Assembly: GCA_946902985.2 (NCBI GenBank) | Contig: OX336391.1 | Location: 145,889,074 to 145,953,073, forward strand | Length of the DNA stretch: 64,000 nt | Direction of reading: 5' to 3' | Origin: Meconema thalassinum | Lineage: Eukaryota > Arthropoda > Insecta > Orthoptera > Tettigoniidae | Shown: positions 21,540 to 33,065 of the stretch, in pieces | How positions within the stretch are numbered: position 1 is the stretch's first letter | Layout: every line of letters starts with the position of its first letter | The notes under the pieces: model-generated | Database searches by the model: none | The model's input: the letters and a program-made list of their open reading frames with translations, nothing else | Told to the model about the DNA's origin: nothing | Position numbers and translations under genes: made by a program

Positions 21540-24500
21540 TCAATAAGACGTATTCTCCCACGAGTAGCGGTCTATGATAACGTTTCCTCCTGTTTCTCCG
21601 CTGTCGTTTATCTGCTTGTTTCTTGAGATACTCGAACGTCCTCTGGATTCTCAACTCACGTCCAAGTTGTGCATCGACGGGTGTCTGGATGACATTATTC
21701 CATGGCCTCTCGGGTCTTCTGTCGAGATGTAAGCTCACTGGCACCTCTCCTGTAGCTTCGTGCACAGTATTGTTGATACAATATTCAATAATCTCAAGCA
21801 CGTCAATCCATTTCCAATTCTCAGTAGAGCAGTATATCTTCATGTATTTTTGCACCTCCCTCATAACTCTCTCAGCTGAGTTCGACTCCGGGTGCCTAAC
21901 CGTGGACAAAATCTGTCTTATGCCCAGATTTTCCAACTCCCTGCGAAATTCTACGCTGGTAAAACAGCTTCCGTGATCCGATAAGATATTTTCTGGCTGT
22001 CCTAATATAGGAATGATTCTTTCCTTCAGCCTCTTAAGTACTTGTTTTGTACTGGTTTTCTGAATTGGACACAGGACTACCATTTTGGAAAACACGTCTA
22101 GTGCAACTAGGATGTGTTTATTTCCTCTTCTAGCTCTAGGCAGGGGCCCAAAGTTGTCCAGCGCCAGAAGCTGACATGGCTTCTCTGGTAAGAGTGGTAT
22201 AGGTTTCTGCCTCATTAAGTACGAGTTAGGCTTTACTCGTTGGCACATATCACATGTCCTGATAGTATTTCTGACTGTTTCTCTAAGTTTAGGCCAAATA
22301 AACGCCTCTTTAAGCAGGGCAACAGTCTTATCTACACCTGAATGTCCAAAAGCTCGGTGTGCTAGCCAAACTAGCCTTCTCTGCAATGCTGGTGGTACAA
22401 CAATTCTAGGTTTTGTGTGGTCAGAGTCGCTCCATTTATGTAGCATCTGGTTAAACCATAGATATTCCGTTGAAAGTGCTTCAGCTTCCATATACATCGG
22501 GGTTCCTCTATCCAGCTTTCCCTCGAAGTAATTTATCATCAACCGTATCCAGGGATCTTCACGTTGAAAAACGGTGATGTTCCTCAGATCATCTAAGGTC
22601 TTCTGATCTCTATCTTCCATTTCAATAGCTAGAGTTTCTTCTTCCTCTGCTGTAGGGTATCTGCTTAGCAAATCAGGTATGATATTGTCCTTCCCCGGGC
22701 AATATTCTATTTCCACTTGAAATTGTTGTGTGTATAGGGACCACCTTGTCAGTCTTTGACTCGACAAGTCAGTTTTCAGCAGGAACGTTAGGGCTTTATG
22801 GTCTGTTCTCAATATAATTCTAAAACCATAAATCAGCTTGTGCCAATACTGTAATGCATACAGTATCGCAAGTAATTCGATCTCCGTGACCGTATAATTC
22901 TTTTCATTAGGCCTCAACCTTCTACTGATGAATGCGATATAAGTTCTCTCCTCTGGCCTGTCCTTATTTTCCTGATACAACATAGCTCCAATGCCTACGA
23001 AGGATGCGTCAGTCTGGATGATAAATTTCTGAGTGTAGTCAGGATATCCCAATTTCACATAATCTAACAACATCTGTTTAGATTTCACGAAGGCTTCTTC
23101 GCATTGCTCCGTCCATCGCCATCTTCCTCCCTTTTTAAGTAAGTCTTGGAGTGGTGCTACAGTCTCGGTGTACTTCGGACAATGGTTCGAAAAGAATCCA
23201 ATAACGCCTAGATATTGCCTGACGTTCTTCACCTTCGTTGGTCTCGGGAAACGTTTTATGACTTCCAGTTTTCCCGGATTAGGCCTAACTCCTTGTGCAT
23301 CGATTACATGACCTAGAAATTTAACTTCTCTCTGAGCAAAGTTAGACTTCTTTATATTGACCTTGAAGTTAGCCTGACTTAGGTCATATAACAACTTGCG
23401 TAGATCTCTGACATGTTCTTCAACTGTTTCAGAGGTCAGTAGTATATCATCTACGTAGCATATGGTTGTAGCTTTTACTTCTTCGGATAGGTTCCTATCT
23501 AGCGCTCGTATCAACGCTGAACCTGCTGTTTTTAATCCAAATGGAAGACGGACGTAGGAGTACGTGTGCTGGTCAAATAAAAATCCGGTTAACAGACTTG
23601 TTTTCTCTTCCAGAGCAAGATGGTGAAAACTTGCCGTGAGATCAAGATTTGAGAATACAGTCTTTCCTTTGAACCTTCTGAGTACCTCCTTAATGGGTGG
23701 AACTGTATCAAATTCCGGTATAACCTTGGAATTCAAATTTCGTAGGTCCAGGCATATCCTCACACTTCCATCCTGTTTCGGTACAACTACCAGTGGGCTG
23801 ACATAAGGTGTGGCTGTCTTTACAATGACGCCTGCTTCTAGCATTTCCTGTATCGCTTCTTTGACCTTTAAATAATGTTTCTCAGCTACAGGATACGGCT
23901 TCTGTTTGAATGGCGTCCAATCGCTGACTTGAAACGCATACTGGAAATTCTTGATCCGGCCAGGTCTCGAATCGAAGACTCCTTTATACTCGAATAGCAG
24001 TTCCCTTAGCATTTTCTTATATTCTGGACCAAATTTAGCTTCCTCAATCTTCTCTTCCAGGCATTCTTCAAATTTTGGTTCGAGATCTTTTTCAATGTCT
24101 GCGGCCAGTGTTGCCAACTCTTCCTCAATATCTTCTATTGTCGACACTGCCTCCCCAGTCATATCTCCGTATGTATGCCATACGTATTCTTCTTGTCTCG
24201 CTTCATTATGCCTTAATGAGAGTTCTAAGTCTTCCTTTCCCTCACTTGCGCGAAACATTACAATGTCTTGCGAGAGATCTATAATAACTTTATACTCTCT
24301 TATGAAATCCATCCCAACAATAAGGTTATATGGCAGCTTATTTACAAGTAGGAAGCTCTGTGAGAATGTAGAGTTCCCTATCTGCAGATCTAAAAATACT
24401 TGGTATCTGCATATCATAACTTTGTCTGGTATGACACCTTTTATTTTCACGCTTGAAATGGGTATTTTCAATGCGTGGATTTTACTCTGGATTTCATTGT

Positions 24501-27123
24501 ATAATGCCTGGGTTATCAAACTCACTGTTGATCCAGTATCGATGAGGCTTCTTACTTTCGTTCCCGCAATGTTTACAATAATAATAGGTAGTTCCCTTCT
24601 TACATTGACCGTTCTTTCATCGAGGTCTTCGATAAGCTCCTCAGGTTTGGCAATCCAGTTAATAACATTTACTGTACTCCATCCTGAACCTATCTCTCTC
24701 TGGTCATTTAAAATTGGTGTTTTTTTTTTTTCAATTGCTCCATTCTTTGTGGAGTTCTTCTGCCTGTCTTCATGCTGTTGAAGTTCCAGACTTTTGGCAC
24801 CATCATCATTTTGATATATGTCGGGTGACCTTCTATTTCGAATCGCTTCATCCCAGTGGACTCGCGATTGTCTTGGATCATCTCCGCGCTCTTCCATGTA
24901 TCTTAAAGATGCATGATAGCGTTCTTCCGCCTCTTCATCGAACCCACGACTCTGCTCTTGGGATCTCCATCCTTGGTTATTCCCATTTCGGCCGTAATTT
25001 CTTCTGTTATCCAGCTGCTGGTCTCTGGTACCACGCTGATTCCAGTTTTTCCTTCCTCGGTTACCACGGTTCGAACCTCCTCGATACGCTGGCCTCCAAT
25101 TTTGGTTTTCGCGTCCTTCGCGCTGCCAGTCGGATTTTTCTGTTTCGGTGCTTGTAGACTTGGATTTCGTCTGCACCTTCGTTGGCTCGATCGGCGTATT
25201 CGTCATATTAACCTGTTCCACATGTCGGCTTTGTCTTGCGTGCTGCACTGTGGTTAAATCAAGTTGTCTCAGCACCTCCTCCATATCGATTGCAGTTTTG
25301 GCGTTTGCTGAGATTAGCAGGCGCTGCACTTCATACGGCAGCTGCTTAGCTATTGCTATGCATAAGTCTGACTCTCTGAGTCCTTCGTTGAGCTCGCGAA
25401 AACGGCATAATTGGTTCACAAAAAACTCTCCGTACTTGGTCGGGTTACTAGTACTGTAACGCATGGAATACAAGTCCAGTCTGAGATTTTGTTGTACTCT
25501 CGCGTTCCAATACCTGCTTAAAAATGCTTGGCGAAATTCCTCAACGGTGTCGAACGTGTACCTAAAACTTCTAAACCATAGAGCACACTCTCCTTCGGTG
25601 AGTTTTTCAATCGCTCTCAACCTGCGCTCTGGCGGTACTTTCGCATCATTCAAGTACTCGGAAACTTCTTTAAGCCAGTACTTGGGTGTCATATTAGAAT
25701 TACTCCCAGAGTATTTCTTTGGTTTTTCATCACTAGCCCTTATAACTGTGACTATTTGGTTCTGTACAGCATTTTCATGCGGTGTTGACATAGCCATTGG
25801 CATACCAGGTGTGGCATACGGGCTGTCACTTGGCATTGCTGCATTCTTTGGAGTGGGCTGTATTTCTATCTCTGCCCATTTATTCCTCCTATTCTCGTCT
25901 ATACTTCCTTCGCTAGACCTAGGATTCCGCAACATGGATTCTTCCTGCGCTATCATTCTCGTTTCTAACTGGCTGTGCCTGTTTTCAGTCCTTTCCAAAC
26001 GAGCTAATACCTCTCGTTCTATTTTCTCGAGGCGATCTCGGTTTCTTTCTGCCATAGAAAATACCTTTTCTTTATTATCCTTAAGGTTTTCCTTCAGGTG
26101 GATAATTTCCCCTGCTAGACTTTCTCTTACTTCGGCAAGAGTCTTATCACTGGCTTCAGTCTTTAAGCCTTCTCGAAGCTCTAACTCTTCGCGTAAGCCT
26201 GTAACTTCCCGTTGAATGTGACCTTGTATATGAGAGATTTCAGTCCTCATTTTCGTGATTTCTCCTTGGTCTTCGTCCTGTCTTTTATGGAGAACTGCTA
26301 AGTCATTCTGAGTGTTTTCCAACTCTTTCTGCACTTTTCCAACTTGTATCTTCATATTAGACATTATTTCCTTATTATCTCGATCAGACGTCTTTATTTC
26401 CTGCATTTCCTTGCATTGGTCAAGGATATTCTGGTCCTGCTTTTTTAAAGCTTCGTCCACAGCCTTGGCATAACCTGCCATTCGCGTATTCCATTTTAGT
26501 TCATTATCCTCGAACCTATGATCCACGGTCTGAGTAAACGTGTTAAATTGCTCTAACTGACGTTTCGTGTTAGCTTCATTCTGACTTTGAATGTCTTTAA
26601 GCTCCCGGGACATACTGTTTAAATTATCGTTAATTTCACGCTGTGACTCTCTGCACATTTGCAAATTGCTTTCTAATTTTAATTCAATAGACTCAAAGCG
26701 TTTTTCGTTATCATTTTGCATTTCTGAGATCACGCTAACAATATTCTTAGTTACCTGTCTCTGGACAGACTCTTTAACGTCGTCCATTTTCTTATTAACC
26801 TCTACTAGGTTTAATTCTAACTGCGTGTTTACATTAGTTTGACTAGCCTCTAGTCTAGTATTTATTTCGGCTTGATTAGCCTCTAGTCTAGTATTTACTT
26901 CGGCTTGATTAGCCTCTAGTCTAGTATTGACTGTAGCCAACATCTGGCTTACCTCAGTTTGACTAGCCTCTAGCCTATCCGCTATTTCGGTTTGATTGGC
27001 ATCCAATCTACCCGCTATTTCATCTTTAAATGCTTTGGATTCTTCCTTACTTTTAGCATTTATAACATCGAAATGTTCCCTTAACTCGGCGATACACCTG
27101 AGTACTTCTTCCGTTCCGGCCAT
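21499..27123 (-). CDS. Gypsy gag-pol polyprotein (1874 aa)
   Basis: One uninterrupted frame from ATG at 27123. Residues ~1-420 are almost entirely coiled coil, including an 11-residue repeat of the type RLEANQAEVNT in several copies (~45-110). Residues ~460-640 form a retrotransposon gag domain (LWFRSFRYTFDTVEEFRQAF, YGEFFVNQLCRFREL). A basic RGG/Arg-Asn-rich stretch (~670-740) stands where a CCHC zinc knuckle usually lies; none is visible. Pol follows. The aspartic protease has LIDTGSTVSLI near 861. The RT spans ~1060-1240, with active site YVDDILL near 1223. The RNase H has TDASFVGIG near 1373. The integrase has an HHCC finger (~1585-1630) and catalytic Asp, Asp, Glu near 1655, 1716 and 1746. 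The frame ends soon after, at a one-base shift; the rest of pol is in another frame. In Gypsy elements these proteins make virus-like particles, copy the RNA and integrate the cDNA. Plus-strand ORFs here are shadows. Confidence 0.95.
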   Translation of the reverse strand: MAGTEEVLRCIAELREHFDVINAKSKEESKAFKDEIAGRLDANQTEIADRLEASQTEVSQMLATVNTRLEANQAEVNTRLEANQAEINTRLEASQTNVNTQLELNLVEVNKKMDDVKESVQRQVTKNIVSVISEMQNDNEKRFESIELKLESNLQMCRESQREINDNLNSMSRELKDIQSQNEANTKRQLEQFNTFTQTVDHRFEDNELKWNTRMAGYAKAVDEALKKQDQNILDQCKEMQEIKTSDRDNKEIMSNMKIQVGKVQKELENTQNDLAVLHKRQDEDQGEITKMRTEISHIQGHIQREVTGLREELELREGLKTEASDKTLAEVRESLAGEIIHLKENLKDNKEKVFSMAERNRDRLEKIEREVLARLERTENRHSQLETRMIAQEESMLRNPRSSEGSIDENRRNKWAEIEIQPTPKNAAMPSDSPYATPGMPMAMSTPHENAVQNQIVTVIRASDEKPKKYSGSNSNMTPKYWLKEVSEYLNDAKVPPERRLRAIEKLTEGECALWFRSFRYTFDTVEEFRQAFLSRYWNARVQQNLRLDLYSMRYSTSNPTKYGEFFVNQLCRFRELNEGLRESDLCIAIAKQLPYEVQRLLISANAKTAIDMEEVLRQLDLTTVQHARQSRHVEQVNMTNTPIEPTKVQTKSKSTSTETEKSDWQREGRENQNWRPAYRGGSNRGNRGRKNWNQRGTRDQQLDNRRNYGRNGNNQGWRSQEQSRGFDEEAEERYHASLRYMEERGDDPRQSRVHWDEAIRNRRSPDIYQNDDGAKSLELQQHEDRQKNSTKNGAIEKKKTPILNDQREIGSGWSTVNVINWIAKPEELIEDLDERTVNVRRELPIIIVNIAGTKVRSLIDTGSTVSLITQALYNEIQSKIHALKIPISSVKIKGVIPDKVMICRYQVFLDLQIGNSTFSQSFLLVNKLPYNLIVGMDFIREYKVIIDLSQDIVMFRASEGKEDLELSLRHNEARQEEYVWHTYGDMTGEAVSTIEDIEEELATLAADIEKDLEPKFEECLEEKIEEAKFGPEYKKMLRELLFEYKGVFDSRPGRIKNFQYAFQVSDWTPFKQKPYPVAEKHYLKVKEAIQEMLEAGVIVKTATPYVSPLVVVPKQDGSVRICLDLRNLNSKVIPEFDTVPPIKEVLRRFKGKTVFSNLDLTASFHHLALEEKTSLLTGFLFDQHTYSYVRLPFGLKTAGSALIRALDRNLSEEVKATTICYVDDILLTSETVEEHVRDLRKLLYDLSQANFKVNIKKSNFAQREVKFLGHVIDAQGVRPNPGKLEVIKRFPRPTKVKNVRQYLGVIGFFSNHCPKYTETVAPLQDLLKKGGRWRWTEQCEEAFVKSKQMLLDYVKLGYPDYTQKFIIQTDASFVGIGAMLYQENKDRPEERTYIAFISRRLRPNEKNYTVTEIELLAILYALQYWHKLIYGFRIILRTDHKALTFLLKTDLSSQRLTRWSLYTQQFQVEIEYCPGKDNIIPDLLSRYPTAEEEETLAIEMEDRDQKTLDDLRNITVFQREDPWIRLMINYFEGKLDRGTPMYMEAEALSTEYLWFNQMLHKWSDSDHTKPRIVVPPALQRRLVWLAHRAFGHSGVDKTVALLKEAFIWPKLRETVRNTIRTCDMCQRVKPNSYLMRQKPIPLLPEKPCQLLALDNFGPLPRARRGNKHILVALDVFSKMVVLCPIQKTSTKQVLKRLKERIIPILGQPENILSDHGSCFTSVEFRRELENLGIRQILSTVRHPESNSAERVMREVQKYMKIYCSTENWKWIDVLEIIEYCINNTVHEATGEVPVSLHLDRRPERPWNNVIQTPVDAQLGRELRIQRTFEYLKKQADKRQRRNRRKRYHRPLLVGEYVLLKKTRQFRSREQEI

Positions 27124-27857
27124 CCTGTACTACTTAATTTGAGATTCAGGTAGGCCCTAGCTGAAGACACTGGCGCGTTCTATTGGAAAGAGAGGATTCC
27201 GATCCCGCGACAACAACAACAACATATTATAAAATGTCAAAACTAACTATGGAATGGGTATAGACCCTCGTACCCGTCTGACAACATTTGTCTGACGTCT
27301 GAACATCATCTAGAAAGACTCACAATCGCTCAAACCAAGTTTGAGGAAAAAAAATATTTCTATGGTTTTCCCCATGAAAACCATGCTATTATTATGGGGT
27401 TTTTCTGAATCCCATAAGCCAACCACGTACGGGCGCCATGTTAAATATTAAGATAATGCATACATGCCATGTTAATTTTTAATATCATATCACACGTGGG
27501 TGCCATGTTAATCTTTAGGGTCATGGTGGCCCACTCATGGGTGACATGTTAAATTAGGGTAGTCAACATGCTTATTTATGCCATGCTCATGATGCTTAAG
27601 TGGAGGTTACCTGTATTTTAAACTGGCCCCACATATCAGCGTCATGTTATTTTATATGTGTTATCTATGGCTATGGTTTATGAAAGTTACAATTATATAA
27701 GCATGTCTTATGGAGGATTAACAATTATTTTTAATGTGGTGGCTTATTAACAAATGGGATGCGGTCTTCCTATTCTGTCCTAATTTCTATGTTATTATTT
27801 GCTTCTACCATTAATACCTTGACCGACTTAAGTAATTACCTGTGACTCAACCCAAGT
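27124..27857 (-). other. Gypsy 5' leader
   Basis: Untranslated region between the 5' LTR and gag. It carries a short motif (G)CCATGTTAA repeated at 27435, 27466 and 27502, with a weaker copy at 27543, spaced 30-41 bp. Its role is unknown; a packaging or duplication remnant is possible. CAA repeats lie near 27215. Confidence 0.6.
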
Positions 27858-27875
27858 ACAGAGACAACACCCCCA
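27858..27875 (-). promoter_or_regulatory. Primer-binding site
   Basis: Directly after the 5' LTR on the minus strand: TGGGGGTGTTGTCTCTGT. It begins TGG as expected for pairing with a tRNA 3' CCA end. I could not name the tRNA. Confidence 0.6.
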
Positions 27876-30800
27876 TGTACCCGATTGTCACCATGTGGAC
27901 CATGTGTTCGTATCCCAACTAGCTCACGGTCTTTCGAGGTATGGGACGTTCATGCCCACAATACGACCACATGTTCAGGATTTGAGTCTACCAGGTAACT
28001 ACTCTACAGGAAATACACAACATTCCTATGAATAAAACATTTACTGGTCTAAAATCATGGCTGTACAACAAATACAAAACAAAGGACAAATTACAATTAA
28101 TTCCCACAACTAAATAGGGTTATTCTGTGAGCTTTCTCCTTAAAAATAGCGCTACAATGCACTCAAACCTACTTCTAATATCCTGTCAATAATAGTTCAG
28201 ATTACAAGGTTTTCATAGTGTCCGTCATGTGACACAATTTTATTTAATGGAAGTATCTTAACACAAAAACCACATGTCACAAACATGAATTTCTAAGACA
28301 TTATTCCGTCTTCTACGACATTTACTTTAATTATCATTACTTCAATGTTTCCTACATTTATTAGCAAATATTTTTTTTTTTTTGTGTCGTGCGAATCATT
28401 TTCCTTCTTTCCATCCCTATGAACGCTCTAGGAAAATGAGTCATGCTTCTTAATCATAAAATAAACATAAACATGGATAGAATATTTATAGTTTCACCAT
28501 ATAACGATTATCTGGGTCTTGTCGGACTTATTATAGATACAACTGTGTCATGTTCTGGGAAAAACACATACCCGTTTTTCCTAAATTAGCATAAACTGGC
28601 AAAATGCACTTTAAAGAAGATGCCTACATTACTTTGGTTCAGCTTTCCCCCTCAGAGGATAACTTCGCCAAATATCATCAGATTTCTATGGTTCAACCAC
28701 ATATGTGAGTTGCCATACACCATTTAATTCCATTTGCATCACTAAAATACTCATATTTTAATTGCATTATTGAATACCGAGACCTCTCAGTGTCCTATTA
28801 TGACTGTAATTGACAAGGGATCGGTCGAGCGACCTCTCTCCCCTCAGCAGGTCATAAAATTAGTTCCAGACAGCTCTCCAAGATGGCTGCCACGGAAATG
28901 GTCTATATTTCCTGTCTCTCTCTACCGTCAAGGTCATCCTTGTTTACAATTTATATAACAAGAAAGATCCGCTAGGCATAGTCCTAAGTAATTGAGTCAT
29001 TTAATTAATTAACACCTAACTTTACAGTGTATTTGGGCTCAAATGGCTCCTATTAAACATTCATGGCAGGGGTGGAATTCTAATGATAGCATTGCCGTTC
29101 TAAGGTGATTACTGTGGCTTATAAGACGCGCATCATAATGAAACCCCATGGTTATCATCAGCAGCTGTCATTTACAATATATATATGGAACCACGTTCCT
29201 CGTCGACGAATATGATTCTACCTCTCGGGCAGACCTTAAGTAAAAATGCTCACCGCGCCTCGCTGGGCGTCCATAGTGGCTATAATTCAATGCAAGCGTT
29301 GGCAATAGACAGACTCTATCCAAATCGCTGCGTAATACATACAGTATGCACAAAGGCGATACTTCTCGAAGATTAAGCCCATTTTCACCTCACGCGCAAG
29401 CTATACTAGTCTTTCCCGTGCTTATCTTACGTAAATCACTGGATTCTACGTTAATCTGCACGCTATATGCGGCTAAACAATATTTCACATATATGACTCC
29501 ATTATCAAGGTACCTGCGTTCTTCATGTTATATTATTTAAGCCAAAGCTTTACATAGCTCCTAACACAAATGTATAAATATACTGGCTTACTTTAATTTC
29601 ACATATTCATTCAAAATTTCACTGACACTGAGAAAAGCTCTCGTATTCGCGATATTCCACACTACATTCTTTACTGTTTACCAAATGACAGTATCTTAAA
29701 TTAGACATGACACTATTTGAACATTACCTAGGCTAATTTTGCCCTTACTTTATGATTGCCGACCCCAGTTATTATTATTATTATTATTTTAACGTTTAGA
29801 TCCAACACTATTTTTGACCCACATGGTCCTAAGCAAATCACCTTCCAAGTCATACTTTATTCAAGACGAGTGGTGAAAACTCGTTCAGTAAGTGACTATT
29901 ACTTCTTTAATTTCAAAGTGATTAATCGTTACATGGTGAACTATGCCATTATAATGTTATTATTTGCATGTTTACTCACGTTTCCTTCTGGCTGGAAAGT
30001 ACCAGTATCTCCGCCTGAGCTCTACCATGACGATTGACTTAATCCATCATGATATCCAATACACAACACTGAGATTCACACTTTTTACACATGATGCACA
30101 TATTACCACAAGTGGCCTTTACCACTGATAAACACTGAATATTAAACATTAAACACATTAACACTTTAAATTATTTCACAATTTATACACTTCATCTATC
30201 ATTTCACATGTTGATCCTTAATCTGGATTTCACCTACGCTTGACCTCAGAGATGCGATGACTTATGATAACCGCTGATCTCCGTGAAATCTAGTAGCGTT
30301 TTTATAGATGTTCGATCCTAGTTCCCTGCACTCCCGTTTACCTCACTGTCCTGGATAGGTGGCAATAACTTCCACTCTCCCATCACTGGAGTGTTCCTAA
30401 TGCTGATGTCATATAATTGACAATACCTTCCGGTATACGAACTGTTCCAAACATTATCAGTTCCTATTCGCTGTAGCGAATTTATATCTGTGTCAGATAA
30501 TAAAGCAATATCTGCACTTTGTTACCTTATGCACTTCATTATCACTGATGAAGCTTACAATTTGCCTCCATTGTCTTCAACGGCGGTACGCTGATATTTT
30601 AATAATTGGCGTGCTTACTGCAGAGCGCTTGTAGACAAAGAACTAACTTCCAACTCGAGCGACCGTCTGACGTCTTCAACTGCTATTCCACTGAACCATA
30701 ACAGACGTGTAACTGACTTCGACTGACCATAACTGACCCTCGGCGTAGGGTGCTCTTCCCTTATATTGGTTTCTTGCACAAAATAGTTCACGGGACACGT

Positions 30801-31579
30801 GAGAGCGACTCCCTTCTTGAAATACTCCGTCTTCAGCCGAAATAACAACTGCATCTTGTTTATCTAGGCGTGGAGGTTTTAAAAACACTCGCGTGCCGGC
30901 GATCGCTTCGGCCAATTAATTACAATTAATTGCCTTAGTTCAGCGCGTGGGACGCTACGGTGGGGATTTCCCGCTGGTTGGTTAAAGTATTCATGCTCTC
31001 GAGCGTGAGTTAGGTTGCAATGCGGTCATTTTGAGAAATAGGCGTAATTTTAGGTGAAAAACCACTTCTAAATTACTCCTCCGTGAATACATTCATCTAT
31101 GTGTATGTTCCATTGCATTACAATGCTCCATTTCTCTGTAATTAATTTATTTCTTGTGGGCTTGGTCCCGCCAAAGCTTCGCCCGTTGTCGACCGGTGAA
31201 CTCCCGGGTCATTAATTTTGAGCTGTCTGACCGCCCTAGACAGAAATAGTTCCGTAGGCGCCAAGGCTACTCCGCCTACTTTTAAAAGTCATTTGTCAGA
31301 CTTCAATACTAGCCTCTCTCGACTCCGTATGCACTGAAAACGTACATTTCCTTGCATTTTGCTTACAATTTCTCCTTTCAATTGCTATGATTTGCACCTA
31401 AATAATCGTGAAATCACGCTAGACTATTATGTGTCAGTAGACCTCTCATTGCTCTGTGGGTTCCATATAATGGCTCCCCCTTAGAGACCACTGGATCGAC
31501 CTTAGGCATAACCATTTGCCTGGTCTTCTCTGATAAGGCCCTGAGTTCGATACCAGACTGCCGAGACCAGTTGGGCACA
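27876..31579 (-). repeat. Gypsy 5' LTR (right copy)
   Basis: 3704 bp, nearly identical to the left LTR. Visible differences include a T-tract longer by two, A/T in the AGACC(A/T)TAAG word, A/G in ATRCACTTC, one extra base in CTGCT(A)TTCC, and three single changes close to the right end. It would carry the promoter for the element's RNA, but no specific promoter motif was identified. Confidence 0.93.
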
Positions 31580-31990
31580 CTATCAACATACAAAATTTCA
31601 GTTTGATTGCTGCAATTGATTCGTAGATATTGAGAACCGTCCAAATATTTCTGATGATCGCCATTTGAATTTGTATATATGCAGGCCATAGAGTTATGTA
31701 CTATTACATGACGAGTATTGCGTAAGTGTATTATTCAAACTTCAATTGCATGATTAGCACATAAGATATGAAAACGAGATTTTAAAATTTCGCACAGCCA
31801 CCATCTTGTGGTTATGAAAACAATTGAAATAAATTTGATGTCAGTGGATTAAAATTTGTATAAGCATTTACCGTACCGAGTTTCACTGTGCACTGATGGT
31901 TTAATCGCGAGAAACGTCCATTTAAAAATTAAAGTTTGCGTCGCCACCATGTTAATGGAAGTCCCATAGATGAACTCATGTTCATAGCCT
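31580..31990 (-). repeat. Family B host copy, piece 2
   Basis: Resumes exactly where the Gypsy element interrupted family B (CTATCAACATACAAAATTTC). It runs in reverse through words such as AATTTCGCACAGCCACCATC and GCGAGAAACGTCC to GTTCATAGCCTC, where a SINE is inserted. The order of words matches the complete copies at 34.9-36.5 and 61.4-62.9 kb. Confidence 0.85.
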
Positions 31991-32184
31991 CAGCGGTCTA
32001 GCTGTATGCCTCTCACCAAGGCGGTCCGGATTCGATTCCCGGTCAATGCATGTGAGATTTTCGAAGTGAAATGCCATGTCCTGTGGTTCGTATTCCACGT
32101 AAAAATGAGGTCCCGTGGCTCATAATCACAAGATTCACGGTCACGTAAAACTACAATATTCCTTCCTTCCTTTCCTCTACCAAC
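31991..32184 (+). mobile_element. tRNA-headed SINE inside family B
   Basis: Head AGCGGTCTAGCTGTATGCC (A-box-like) and GGATTCGATTCCCGG (B box), a short body with CACGTAAAAATGAGG, and a pyrimidine-rich end CCTTCCTTCCTTTCC. Family B text continues immediately on both sides (GTTCATAGCCTC and CTACCAACATAC). The duplication is at most about 4-5 bp (CCTC). Confidence 0.75.
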
Positions 32185-32270
32185 ATACAAAATTTCAGTT
32201 TGTTTGCTATCATAGATTAGTAGATATTGAGAATCGTCTAAATATTTCGGATGGTCGCCATGTTGGATTA
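32185..32270 (-). repeat. Family B host copy, piece 3
   Basis: ACCAACATACAAAATTTCAG through ATGGTCGCCATGTTGGATTA, in the order of the reversed family B repeat. It is cut after GGATTA by the 23-kb insertion; family B resumes at 55.72 kb. Confidence 0.85.
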
Positions 32271-32289
32271 TTCCAAGGCTTCATAACGT

Positions 32290-33065
32290 AACAGAATTGT
32301 CAGAAATAACGAATTAATTTTTGTTACGTTACTGCTTCCGTACCCAAAACAAATGGTAGATAAATAACGTTTTTAGTGCGGCAACGAAATAAGGGGTTAT
32401 AATTTTCCCTGGTTTGTGCTATTAACGTTATAACCAGCAGAGGAAAAGATTCCGTTATTTTAAAATGCGCTCCCGTTATTAACGTTATAAGTCTAGTAAC
32501 GGTATGACAGCGATTTTGACTCGCTGCGCGCCATCAATAACGTTATTCAGGCAGAGTGATCGATTCGGTTATTTCAAAATGCAAACCTACTAATAACGTT
32601 ATAAGCCTAGTAACGGTATACGAGAGATTTTAACCGGTTATACGCTATCAATAACGTTATTCAGGGCAGAAAAATTTATTCCGTTATTTAGAAATGTGAA
32701 CCCGCCAATAACGTTATAAGCTTTGTAACGGTATACGAGCGATATTTACGAGCTTTGCGCTGTCAATAACGTTATTCATGGCAGAAAAATAATTCCGTTA
32801 TTTTGAAATGCGAACCCACCAATAACGTTATAAGTCTAGTAACGGTATAAGAGCGAATTTTACCAGCCATACGCTATCAATAACGTTATTCAGGGCAGAA
32901 AAATTAATTCAGTTATCTTGAAATGCGAACCCACCAACAACGTTATAAGTCTAGTAACGGTATACAGGCGATTTTTACCAGCCATGCGCTATCAGTAACA
33001 TTATTCTAAGCGGAGAAATTGATTCCGTTATTTCAGGAAAGAATCTCGTCAATATCGTTATGGAA
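32290..33065. repeat. TAACGTTA minisatellite, left arm
   Basis: About six dimeric units of ~115 bp. The palindrome AATAACGTTAT falls every 55-60 bp (for example 32479, 32537, 32592, 32650, 32707, 32765, 32821, 32879), alternating with AGTAACGGTAT. No coding capacity. Confidence 0.85.

Larger units (their letters stand above)
17253..31579 (-). mobile_element. Gypsy-type LTR retrotransposon, near-complete
   Basis: A 14.3-kb element with two LTRs of about 3.7 kb that differ at only about seven places (substitutions and 1-2-bp indels). It has a perfect CTAT target duplication (17249-17252 and 31580-31583), a primer-binding region, a polypurine tract and a single long gag-pol frame on the minus strand. 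LTRs begin TG and end CA in element orientation. It lies inside a family B repeat, whose two halves abut the duplication. The high LTR identity implies a young insertion. The one clear defect is a one-base frameshift near the pol end. No env-like ORF is present. Confidence 0.95.

Noticed and set aside
24714..25257. Plus-strand ORFs of 100-276 codons opposite the Gypsy gag-pol
   Set aside because: Antisense shadows of the strongly supported minus-strand frame, with no independent motif.
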